Shown here piece after piece: positions 1-6,219 of a stretch of 9,201 nucleotides of DNA (position 1 is its first letter; each line of letters starts with the position of its first letter). The notes below the pieces were generated by a model. That model was not told the origin of the DNA and did no database searches. It saw only the letters and a list, made by a program, of their open reading frames with translations. Position numbers and translations under genes: made by a program. This DNA comes from Lachnospiraceae bacterium UBA3785 (lineage in GTDB: Bacteria > Bacillota > Clostridia > Lachnospirales > Lachnospiraceae), in the NCBI GenBank assembly GCA_002369495.1, contig DFFD01000072.1, positions 3,509-12,709 of the forward strand. Direction: 5' to 3'.

Positions 1-1
1 G

Positions 2-94
2 GAGAAGAGGGACCTGTCCTTCAGCGCCGACAGCGGGAGCAGACGCCCGCTCTGGGGATCCGGAAAGAACGATAAGGAAGAAAAGAAGGAGTAA
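2..94 (+). CDS. C-terminal end of an unidentified protein (partial, 5' end outside window)
   Basis: The frame beginning at base 2 is open for 30 codons and stops at TAA 92-94. The visible tail is polar and charged, contains a short SRRPLWGSGKND stretch, and ends in a Lys/Glu-rich run (KEEKKE). A terminator follows 16 bases after the stop, which fits this being the last gene of an upstream transcript. The other two forward frames also stay open for most of the stretch (stops at 73-75 and near 108), so the frame choice rests on the terminator spacing and the plausible charged C-terminus. I do not recognise the family. Confidence 0.5.
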   Translation, partial: EKRDLSFSADSGSRRPLWGSGKNDKEEKKE

Positions 95-110
95 TCTGAA
101 ATCTGTGTAA

Positions 111-146
111 AGCCGCCGGCCCGTGAAGGCCGGCGGCTACATTTTC
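111..146 (+). terminator. Rho-independent terminator after the upstream gene
   Basis: A perfect 11-bp stem pairs 111-121 (AGCCGCCGGCC) with 128-138 (GGCCGGCGGCT) around a 6-base loop, CGTGAA. It is followed by ACATTTTCT. The stem is very stable, while the T tract is short and interrupted. It separates the gene ending at 94 from the degV-like gene. Confidence 0.85.
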
Positions 147-159
147 TGATATCTGTTGT

Positions 160-188
160 TTGCATTTTTCTCCCGGAATCGGTATAGT
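160..188 (+). promoter_or_regulatory. Candidate sigma-A promoter for the degV-like gene
   Basis: A -10 box TATAGT (183-188, one mismatch to TATAAT) lies 17 bases after a weak -35 box TTGCAT (160-165, three matches). The predicted start near 195 leaves a leader of about 30 bases before the ATG at 226. The TTG at 160 that could extend the reading frame lies inside the -35 box, so it cannot be the start codon if this promoter is used. Confidence 0.55.
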
Positions 189-225
189 CCATAAATGGAT
201 AGTTTTAATCTCGGGAGAAAAGATT

Positions 226-1080
226 ATGGTACGAATTTACGGGGACAGCACCGGCGATCTGACGGAAGAACTTATCCGCGACAATGATATCACGATCATA
301 CCGCTGTATGTGACGATGGGAAATTTCACAGGGAGGGACGGCATCGAGGTGAAACCGTCCGATATTTTCCGCTGGACCGCGTACAGCGAGGACATTCCGA
401 AGACGGCGGCATTTTCACCGGATGACGCCGCGAAGGCGCTTTGTGCCGCGCGCGATAAGGGCGATGACGTGGTCTTCATCGGCATCTCGGAGGAGCTTTC
501 CTCGTGCTGCAATTCGGTGCGTCTCGGGGCGGAGGCGATCGGCTGGGAGGACCACGTGCATGTCGTGGATTCGCGCAACCTCTGTTCCGGCATCGGGATC
601 CTGCTTCTTCACGCGGCAGCGCTCGCGAGGGAGGGCATGAGCGCCGGGCAGATCGCGGAGGAGACCGGAAAAATGGCCGGGCGGATCCGCTCCAGCTTCG
701 TGATCGACACGCTGGATTTCCTTGCGAAGGGCGGAAGATGCAGCTCGGTGACCGCGGTCGTCGGGAAGGCCCTGAAAATAAAACCCCGCATCGCCGTGAA
801 GGACGGCGCGATGTGCGTCGACAAGAAATACCGGGGCGACATCGCCGCGGTGACAAAGCATTACCTGAAGGATCTTAAGAAGGAGCTGCTGCGGGCCGAC
901 AGGAACTGCATTTTCCTTGTGAGGGCCGGCTACCCGGAGGAGCTTTTTGAGGAAGCGGTCCGGATGGTGGAGGAGCTCGGTCATTTTGACCGGATCATGA
1001 CCGCGGAAGCCGGAGCGATCATCTCGACGCACTGCGGCCCGGGCACGATCGGGGTCTTTTACGCGGACGCCGAAGCGTGA
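226..1080 (+). CDS. DegV family protein (FakB-type fatty-acid-binding subunit)
   Basis: This 284-residue protein has the DegV family length. DegV/FakB proteins bind one fatty acid and, with the kinase FakA, allow it to be phosphorylated to acyl-phosphate for phospholipid synthesis. Visible landmarks are the N-terminal GDSTGDL strand-loop, T60 before the FSP motif (usually TSQPSP-like, here degenerate), S92 in ISEELSS, VDS followed by a glycine-containing stretch, the FLAKGGR motif, IKPRI, and H269 in STHCGPGTIG near the C-terminus. T60, S92 and H269 correspond to the polar residues that hold the fatty-acid carboxylate in known FakB structures. The start is the ATG at 226, with GGGAG at 213-217 eight bases upstream. 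The frame extends to a TTG at 160, but that overlaps the promoter. No fakA gene is visible here. Function in fatty-acid use is by family; the ligand is unknown. Confidence 0.93.
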   Translation: MVRIYGDSTGDLTEELIRDNDITIIPLYVTMGNFTGRDGIEVKPSDIFRWTAYSEDIPKTAAFSPDDAAKALCAARDKGDDVVFIGISEELSSCCNSVRLGAEAIGWEDHVHVVDSRNLCSGIGILLLHAAALAREGMSAGQIAEETGKMAGRIRSSFVIDTLDFLAKGGRCSSVTAVVGKALKIKPRIAVKDGAMCVDKKYRGDIAAVTKHYLKDLKKELLRADRNCIFLVRAGYPEELFEEAVRMVEELGHFDRIMTAEAGAIISTHCGPGTIGVFYADAEA

Positions 1081-1108
1081 GAGGCGTCCGCTTTCTGCTG
1101 ATTTTCCA
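1063..1108 (+). terminator. Terminator overlapping the 3' end of the degV-like gene
   Basis: GCGGACGCC (1063-1071) pairs with GGCGTCCGC (1083-1091), a 9-bp perfect stem with an 11-base loop containing the TGA stop. TTTCTGCTGATTTT follows. The last codons of the gene form the left arm. The T tract is broken, so termination may be incomplete. Confidence 0.65.
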
Positions 1109-1116
1109 AAAGAGGA

Positions 1117-1145
1117 ATGACAAACTCTTCCGGCCGTGGTAAGAT
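1117..1145 (+). promoter_or_regulatory. Candidate promoter for the UPF0158 gene
   Basis: ATGACA (1117-1122, five of six to TTGACA) is 17 bases from TAAGAT (1140-1145, four of six to TATAAT). Transcription would begin near 1152, leaving a short leader with the ribosome site before the ATG at 1171. The in-frame ATG at 1117 would sit inside the -35 box, which argues against it as a start. Confidence 0.45.
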
Positions 1146-1170
1146 TGTCGTGGAAGAAAGGAGGGCGCGC

Positions 1171-1593
1171 ATGAACGTAAAACTGATCGAGATCCTTGAC
1201 GCGATGAACTACACCGGCATCGGCGCACAGTTCCTGTATCACACGAAGACGGAGGAGATCGTCATGCTCGGCGACAAGGTCTTCGGGCTTGCGCGAAATG
1301 AAGCCCTCGAGAAGGACCTTAGAAAGCACCCGGACGATTACATCGACCTGCCGAACGAGTACGAGATCGACGAGGTCGGGATGATGGACACCTACATTGA
1401 GAATTTTCCGGAGAGCGATCTTAAGGATGAGCTCTCTGAGACGCTCGTCGGCCGGAGCCCCCTGAGCCGCTTCGAGGAAAAAATGAAGGAAAACGGCCTC
1501 TGGGAGGACTGGCGGCAGTACCGCGCGGAGGAATTTGACTGGATCGCCCGGAAATGGGCCGCCGACAACGGCCTCACCGTCGTGGAATCCTGA
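1171..1593 (+). CDS. UPF0158 family protein, function unknown
   Basis: This 140-residue acidic soluble protein matches the UPF0158 pattern. It has an N-terminal segment LIEILDAMNYTGIGAQFLYH, a central LPNEYEIDEVGMM stretch, and a C-terminal helical part with RFEEKMKENGLWEDWRQYR and a closing WAADNGL. The C-terminal layout, a small residue-F block followed by gl-x-x-W, a Y/F-rich helix and a final W-x-x-x-n-g, is typical of the family. No signal peptide or membrane segment is seen. The start is the ATG at 1171, preceded by AAAGGAGG (1157-1164) with a 6-base spacer. An in-frame ATG at 1117 has no good ribosome site and would add residues not seen in the family. No biochemical function is established for this family, and the neighbours do not suggest one. 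Confidence 0.85.
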   Translation: MNVKLIEILDAMNYTGIGAQFLYHTKTEEIVMLGDKVFGLARNEALEKDLRKHPDDYIDLPNEYEIDEVGMMDTYIENFPESDLKDELSETLVGRSPLSRFEEKMKENGLWEDWRQYRAEEFDWIARKWAADNGLTVVES

Positions 1594-1621
1594 TTTTTGC
1601 GCGGATTCTTCCCGATAGGTC

Positions 1622-1649
1622 TTGACAGATACGGCCGGGGATTTATATT
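1622..1649 (+). promoter_or_regulatory. Strong promoter of the ACP/acyl-ligase operon
   Basis: A perfect TTGACA (1622-1627) is followed after 16 bases by TATATT (1644-1649, five of six). An alternative -10, TATTCT at 1646-1651, would give 18 bases. Transcription should begin near 1656, giving a leader of about 50 bases before the ATG at 1707. This is the best promoter match in the window. Confidence 0.75.
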
Positions 1650-1706
1650 CTAAAGGTGCGCGGAGCGCAGTAAAGAACCAAACAATCACTTTTAAGGAGG
1701 AGCGCC

Positions 1707-1934
1707 ATGCTTCAGGAAATTATCGACGTTTTGGAACAGTATACGGATTATCCGCCGGAAGAGATCAATGAGGACACCACACTCATCGAGGATCTTGAGC
1801 TCAACTCCTTCGACGTCCTCACGATCGTGAGCGATGTGGAGGACCAGTACGGCGTGCATATCTCCGACGAACAGATCATGGAGTTTCGGACGGTCGGCGA
1901 TATCGAAGAATTTTTGGAGAAGAACAAGGAATGA
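1707..1934 (+). CDS. Acyl carrier protein
   Basis: This 75-residue, strongly acidic, four-helix acyl carrier protein has normal length for the family. The phosphopantetheine attachment site is S34 in the segment IEDLELNSFDVLTIV. The common fatty-acid ACP motif is DSLD/DSLE; here the residue before the serine is Asn and the one after is Phe. The DxxL before it and the helix II that follows (SDVEDQYGVHIS) are intact. The C-terminal helix is TVGDIEEFLEKNK. An AAGGAGG site (1694-1700) sits 6 bases before the ATG. The stop overlaps the ATG of the next gene as ATGA (1931-1934), so translation of the two is coupled. The partner is therefore probably the adjacent AMP-forming ligase rather than, or in addition to, the main fatty-acid synthase. 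The cargo is unknown. A DltC-like role is possible, but no DltB or DltD is visible. Confidence 0.92.
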   Translation: MLQEIIDVLEQYTDYPPEEINEDTTLIEDLELNSFDVLTIVSDVEDQYGVHISDEQIMEFRTVGDIEEFLEKNKE

Positions 1935-3457
1935 AAGCTTACCCGCGGTATGAACTGAAACAGATAACGGACCTCAGGCATCTGATGGAGATGCGGGCGG
2001 AGGAAACGCCGGAGGAAACGGCATTTTTCTATACGGATGACAGGGGGGATGTTGTACAGGTATCATGCCGCAGGTTTCGCGAGGACGTCCGGGCGCTGGG
2101 AACGCTGTTTATTTCCGAAGGCATCAGAAACCGCCACATCGGACTGCTCGGCAGCAATTCCTACGAGTGGATCACGGCGTTCTTCGCGGTGACGACGACC
2201 GGCAATGTCGCGGTCCCGCTCGATGCGCGCGTGCCGGTGCAGGATCTCATCAGGATCTGCGGCTACGGCGACTGCCGGGAACTCTTCTATTCAAAGGAGT
2301 TTGAACCGGCCGTTCCTGCGTTTGAGTCGATCCCGGATTTTAAGGGGTTCCCGCTGGAATCGATCGGGGACCTGATCGCGAAGGGCAGAGAGCTCATCGC
2401 GGCGGGCGACACTTCCTATCAGTCTTTCAGGATGGACCGTGAGGCGATGTGCGCCCTGGTCTACACCTCGGGGACGACGGGAACGCCCAAGGGCGTCATG
2501 CTGAGCCAGAAAAATATCGCGGCCAACATCAACCAGGCCTGCACGAACTTTATTCTGGAGGGAAACGGCATGTCCGTGCTCCCGTTCCACCACATGTTCG
2601 GCCTGGTCGTCGGCGTGTTCATGGTCTTCAATTACCGGTATCCCTGCTACATCGTCCGCAATCTCCGGAATATCCTGAAGGATTTCCAGATCGCGAAGCC
2701 GGAGTGCCTGTTTGTCGTGCCGATGGTGATCGAATCATTTGCCAAGCAGTTCCGGGCCATGGGCAAGCGGTCCGGAGGCCAGGTGACGCCGGAGATGGTC
2801 CGGTCCTTCACGGGCGGGAGTCTCCGCTTTATCATCTGCGGCGGCGCGCCGCTCCAGGCGTCCTACGTGAAGATGTTCCGGGCGTTCGGGATCGAGATCC
2901 TGAACGGCTACGGGATCACGGAGTGCTCGCCGGTCCTGGCGGTCAACCGAAATGAAGACATGTGCGACGGATCCGTGGGTCCGGTGCTCTTCGGCTGCGA
3001 GGTGAAGATCGACGAGGACGGGGAGATCCTGGCCCGCGGCGACAACGTCATGCTGGGCTACTACAAGGATCCCGAGGCGACAAGGCAGGCGATGCTGGGC
3101 GGCTGGTTCCACACGGGGGATCTCGGCCGCATCGAGGACCATTATCTGTTCATCACCGGCCGTACAAAGAACCTGATCATCACGTCGTCGGGCGAAAATA
3201 TTTCCCCTGAGGAGCTGGAAGACAGGCTGCTGCCCGATCCTGCGGTCGCGGAGGCGGTCGTCTGCGAGGACGGCGGCGTGCTGGCAGTGACGATCTATCC
3301 GGAACCGGAGGCGGGTGCGCCGGAGGAGTATTTCACCGCGCTTGTCGACAGGATCAACCAGGGCCAGCCGGCTTACCGGAAGATTCAGAAGGTCTCGCTT
3401 CGGACGGAACCGTTCCCGCGCAATTCGACGGGGAAGATCATCAGAAAATTTTCATGA
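1931..3457 (+). CDS. AMP-forming acyl ligase (acyl-ACP/acyl-CoA synthetase, ANL superfamily)
   Basis: This 508-residue ANL-superfamily enzyme should adenylate a carboxylic acid with ATP and transfer it to a thiol. The core motifs are all present: P-loop YTSGTTGTPKG (178-188), LPFHHMFG (217-224), GYGITECSP (326-334), GWFHTGDLG (391-399), the hinge region GRTKNLIITSSGENISPEELE near 410-430, and the C-terminal PRNSTGKIIRK with catalytic lysine K502. It is therefore predicted to be active. The first 170 residues contain the usual substrate-side Rossmann-like fold with GLLGSNSYEWITAFFA. The overall look is closest to long-chain fatty acid ligases of the FadD/Aas type, and the HHMFG segment supports this. 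It starts at the ATG overlapping the ACP stop, with GGAGA at 1916-1920 upstream. The overlap suggests the thiol acceptor is that ACP. Substrate chain length cannot be read from the sequence. Confidence 0.92.
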   Translation: MKAYPRYELKQITDLRHLMEMRAEETPEETAFFYTDDRGDVVQVSCRRFREDVRALGTLFISEGIRNRHIGLLGSNSYEWITAFFAVTTTGNVAVPLDARVPVQDLIRICGYGDCRELFYSKEFEPAVPAFESIPDFKGFPLESIGDLIAKGRELIAAGDTSYQSFRMDREAMCALVYTSGTTGTPKGVMLSQKNIAANINQACTNFILEGNGMSVLPFHHMFGLVVGVFMVFNYRYPCYIVRNLRNILKDFQIAKPECLFVVPMVIESFAKQFRAMGKRSGGQVTPEMVRSFTGGSLRFIICGGAPLQASYVKMFRAFGIEILNGYGITECSPVLAVNRNEDMCDGSVGPVLFGCEVKIDEDGEILARGDNVMLGYYKDPEATRQAMLGGWFHTGDLGRIEDHYLFITGRTKNLIITSSGENISPEELEDRLLPDPAVAEAVVCEDGGVLAVTIYPEPEAGAPEEYFTALVDRINQGQPAYRKIQKVSLRTEPFPRNSTGKIIRKFS

Positions 3458-3477
3458 GGAGACCCGGGAGATTTCCA

Positions 3478-5109
3478 ATGGACAACACACTGGTACTGCA
3501 CACCGGCAGGGATGCCGCGGAGCAGGAGTATGCTGAATATATAAAAACCATGGTCGGTGCCGATGCGTGCACCGGCTTTGGTGACCTTACGGATATTTCC
3601 CCGTACGGGAATATTATTTTCATTTTCCTGTACAGGGACGCGAAGCTCCCCGAGACCGTCGAAGATCTCTTCTTCGAGCGGGCGGGCGAGCTCAAAGGGC
3701 GCCGGATCGAGCTGGTCGGGATCGGCGCGTCGCAGGAGGGATTTGCCGGCTTCGTCAGGGAGCTGGCCGATATGTGCGGCGTTGAGGCCGTCTGCCGGTT
3801 CATACGGGAATCCTCCCACGTTTACATGGAAAAAACCGGCGGAGACCGCGGGCGCCTGCTTTTTGTGCGGGAGCTCGAACCCGTGGAGCCTGAGAAAGCG
3901 GAGGAGACCGCTTCGGAGCCTGCACGGACGGAGAAACTGTCGGAGGCTGAGGCAATCAGGCCTGCGGAGACTGAGACAAGCAGGCCGGCGGAGGCTCCCG
4001 GGGAGAAAACACCGGTGAATGACGCCGGAGAGCCCGAGGAGGTCCCGGAAGACCGGGAAGCGGTTGCGGAGTCTTCCGAAGAGGAGGCGCCGGCGGAGTC
4101 CTTCATGGACGAAGAAGCCCTCGCGGCAGCCGTCCGGGCCATGATGGCGGAGAGCGAAGAGACCGTGAGCCAGATCACCGATGAAGTGAGCGCGCAGTTC
4201 CCGGATGAGGAGGATACGGAAAATGAAGAACCCGGCGGTAAACCTGAAGAGCCTGTTGAAGATGAACCTGAAGAAGAGGGCAGCGAAGACGGCGGTGCGG
4301 TCGTCGGAGTGGCTGACCGGGAAGCTGTTTTCGAAGATCGCGGAGAGGTCGGTGACGGCCACGATGATCCTGTCGGCGACGGGGCTTCTGAGACGGACAG
4401 CCGGGACGGCGGTCCGGACGGGGAAGACAGCCGCGAAGAGTCTCCGGAAGAGCGTGAGACGGAGCCGGCCGGGGAGGTACTTCCGGAAGAAGCGCCTCGC
4501 GAAGAATCTCCGCGCGATCCTGTCGGGGCAGTCTCATGGGAGCTCGCGAGCGGCGAGACGCTTAAGAAATACATCCGGCGGGCAGCCGGCGAAGAACCCT
4601 GGCCGAAAGACGAGGAGATGCCTGCCGCGAAGCCGCAGGAACGTCGGGAAGAACCTTCCGGAACAGGCTACCGGTTCATCGAAGAGCCTGTGACGGCGGA
4701 GGAGCCTGCCTATGAGCCGCCGCTCGGCCTGAAGGACCTTGAGGCGATGGAAGCCGAGGAGGCAGCCGAGGCCGTGAGCCGCCGTGAGCGCCGGAAAGAG
4801 CGCGAGGAGCGGGCGGAAGAGCCGGGCGACAGCATCATTGCGCGCGCAGCCGCGAAGATTCTTGCATTTTTAAGAGGCGGAAAGGACGAGGAGGAAGACC
4901 TCGATTTCGGCGACGAGGAGAGCGCCCCGCCGAAGGAGAACTCCTTCCTGAGAAAACTCCGCGAGGACGTCGGCGTCTACGACGAGGAGGACGAAGCCGG
5001 GGACGCGGAGCCCGCAGGAGACTACGATGAGGACGATTCGGAAGAGTTCGAGGACGACGCGGATTTTTCCGATTCATTTGAGGACGAAGAGGATGAAGAA
5101 GATTTTTAA
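3478..5109 (+). CDS. Flavodoxin-like domain protein with a very long acidic, probably disordered tail
   Basis: The protein has 543 residues. Residues 1-135 look like an alpha/beta domain of flavodoxin type. A first strand TLVLHTGRD has a loop in the FMN-phosphate position, followed by a helix AAEQEYAEYIKTMVGA, then YGNIIFIFLYRDAKLP, ELKGRRIELVGIGAS and a final helix. The phosphate loop lacks the usual T/S-rich T-x-T-G-N pattern, so FMN binding is doubtful. Residues 136-543 are rich in Glu, Pro, Ala, Asp and Gly. Two less acidic islands stand out: about 352-376 (VSWELASGETLKKYIRRAAG...) and 452-468 (SIIARAAAKILAFLRGG), the latter a possible amphipathic helix. The last 48 residues include 29 Asp/Glu. 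I chose the ATG at 3478 because GGGAG (3466-3470) precedes it by 7 bases. An ATG at 3454 overlaps the ligase stop but lacks a ribosome site. The function is unknown. Confidence 0.75.
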   Translation: MDNTLVLHTGRDAAEQEYAEYIKTMVGADACTGFGDLTDISPYGNIIFIFLYRDAKLPETVEDLFFERAGELKGRRIELVGIGASQEGFAGFVRELADMCGVEAVCRFIRESSHVYMEKTGGDRGRLLFVRELEPVEPEKAEETASEPARTEKLSEAEAIRPAETETSRPAEAPGEKTPVNDAGEPEEVPEDREAVAESSEEEAPAESFMDEEALAAAVRAMMAESEETVSQITDEVSAQFPDEEDTENEEPGGKPEEPVEDEPEEEGSEDGGAVVGVADREAVFEDRGEVGDGHDDPVGDGASETDSRDGGPDGEDSREESPEERETEPAGEVLPEEAPREESPRDPVGAVSWELASGETLKKYIRRAAGEEPWPKDEEMPAAKPQERREEPSGTGYRFIEEPVTAEEPAYEPPLGLKDLEAMEAEEAAEAVSRRERRKEREERAEEPGDSIIARAAAKILAFLRGGKDEEEDLDFGDEESAPPKENSFLRKLREDVGVYDEEDEAGDAEPAGDYDEDDSEEFEDDADFSDSFEDEEDEEDF

Positions 5110-6160
5110 ACGCCGGCTGGCAGCCGCCGCCGTCTTTGCGGCGGCAGGTCTTGTGCTCCGCTTCGGGGCGCGGCTTCTGCCCGGATTTTCGGATTCCTAT
5201 GCTGACGTTATGAATGCCTTCTGGGTGGGAACACTCGGGAGGCTTTCTTCTCTTGCGCCGTTTTCGCTCGTGGAGTTCCTGATCTACGGGCTGATCCTCT
5301 ACGCGGCGGCAAACCTCGTCGTTCTGCCGTTTTCGCGCGGGGCGAGGGAGCATTTTCCGGCGTTTGTGGGGACTGCACTGCTTCTGGCGGGGCTCATTTT
5401 CTTCCTGTTCGAGGCAAATGAAGACATCTACTTCTACCGCACTCCTTTCTCCACGGCCGCAGGTTACGGCTCCGGGAGCTACACGACGGAGGAGCTGGCG
5501 GTGACCGCGAAAAAGCTGGCGGGGGAGGTGAACCGCTGGTCGAAGCTGGTCGAGCGGGACGATGCGGGCGGTATGGTCTGCGGGGCAGGCGTTCGGGAGC
5601 GCACGGCGGCCGCGATGGAGGAGCTTGGGAAGACTTACCCGATGCTCGCGGGCTGGTACCCGGCCGCGAAGCCGGTGACGGTCTCTTACCTCATGAGTAT
5701 TACGGACCTTGCGGGGATCTACTCGGCCTACACGATCGAGGCCAACTACAACCGTGACATGACGCCGTACAATGATCCGTTTACGATGAGCCATGAGCTT
5801 TCGCACCTGAAGGGCGTTCTCATGGAAAATGAAGCCAATTTCGTCGCCTACCTGAACTGCGTGAACGCGAAGGACGCGGACATCCGCTACAGCGGGGCGA
5901 TGCTGGGCTGGATCTACTGCGGGAACGAGCTCTATAAGAGGAATCCCGACCTCTGGCGGGAGATCGCCCTCACGCTGCCGGCGGAGGCCAATTATGATCT
6001 GGACACCAACACCGCATTCTGGCAGAGCTATAAGGGTCAGGTCTCCGAGGCGGCGGAGAGCTTCAACGACAGCTACCTGAAGGCCCGGGGGCAGACGGAC
6101 GGGACCGAGAGCTATAACAGGGTGGTGGACCTTATTGTCTCCTATGAGAGGGGCAGATGA
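5093..6160 (+). CDS. DUF3810 family membrane protein, putative zinc metalloprotease
   Basis: The protein has 355 residues. The N-terminus is basic (MKKIFKRR) and is followed by three hydrophobic segments at about 9-29, 57-79 and 88-107. After these comes a soluble domain, probably outside the membrane. That domain contains HELSH (234-238), an HEXXH zinc site, followed by G241 and ENEANF, where E247 could be the third zinc ligand. This pattern, HELSHxxG-(x)n-ENEANF-xAYL, matches the DUF3810 family, whose members are predicted zincins without an assigned substrate. The start is the ATG at 5093, with AGGA at 5081-5084 upstream. It overlaps the end of the acidic-tail gene by 17 bases, so it is translationally coupled to it. 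The same frame runs upstream to an ATG at 5027, but that would add a basic stretch encoded under the acidic tail. It is the last gene of the operon, ending before the bidirectional terminator. Confidence 0.85.
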   Translation: MKKIFKRRLAAAAVFAAAGLVLRFGARLLPGFSDSYADVMNAFWVGTLGRLSSLAPFSLVEFLIYGLILYAAANLVVLPFSRGAREHFPAFVGTALLLAGLIFFLFEANEDIYFYRTPFSTAAGYGSGSYTTEELAVTAKKLAGEVNRWSKLVERDDAGGMVCGAGVRERTAAAMEELGKTYPMLAGWYPAAKPVTVSYLMSITDLAGIYSAYTIEANYNRDMTPYNDPFTMSHELSHLKGVLMENEANFVAYLNCVNAKDADIRYSGAMLGWIYCGNELYKRNPDLWREIALTLPAEANYDLDTNTAFWQSYKGQVSEAAESFNDSYLKARGQTDGTESYNRVVDLIVSYERGR

Positions 6161-6180
6161 GACGGCTCAGGAACCGTCCC
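6161..6180. repeat. Short REP-like imperfect palindrome
   Basis: GACGG (6161-6165) and CCGTC (6174-6178) form an inverted repeat just after the DUF3810 stop. The internal CTCAGGAACCGTCCCC string resembles the ends of REP-like intergenic repeats that I recall from Clostridia. Only one copy is present here, so the repeat status is inference. Confidence 0.25.
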
Positions 6181-6186
6181 CGAAGC

Positions 6187-6216
6187 AAAAAAAAAGAGGC
6201 GCTGAGCCTCTTTTTT
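6187..6216. terminator. Bidirectional Rho-independent terminator between convergent genes
   Basis: Nine A residues (6187-6195) precede the stem GAGGC (6196-6200), loop GCTGA (6201-6205), and GCCTC (6206-6210). Six T residues (6211-6216) follow. The A and T tracts extend the stem. It serves as a terminator on both strands: for the DUF3810 operon on the plus strand, and for the lipoprotein gene, whose stop is at 6220-6222, on the minus strand. Confidence 0.93.
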
Positions 6217-6219
6217 CGT

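Noticed and set aside
1585..1612. GAATCC/GGATTC inverted repeat after the UPF0158 gene as a terminator
   Set aside because: The stem is only 6 bp, the loop is 12 bases and holds the T run, and only TTCCC follows. It is too weak to call.
415..1689. 424-codon minus-strand reading frame antisense to the degV-like and UPF0158 genes
   Set aside because: It covers two recognised genes and the intergenic promoter and terminator, has no ribosome site that I can see, and encodes an Arg/His/Val-rich protein typical of a GC-rich antisense shadow.
1707..3457. A D-alanylation (dlt) operon
   Set aside because: The ACP/ligase order and coupling recall DltC/DltA, but no DltB or DltD-like gene is present. 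The ligase motifs, including LPFHHMFG, look more like fatty-acid ligases.
3454..3480. ATG at 3454 as the start of the acidic-tail gene
   Set aside because: It overlaps the ligase stop as ATGA but has no ribosome site at proper spacing. The ATG at 3478 has GGGAG 7 bases upstream and begins directly at the first strand of the folded domain.
3822..4574. Serine-rich 250-codon minus-strand frame under the acidic tail
   Set aside because: Reverse complements of GAA/GAG/GAC-rich coding produce Ser/Thr/Pro-rich frames automatically. No start signals or family features were seen.
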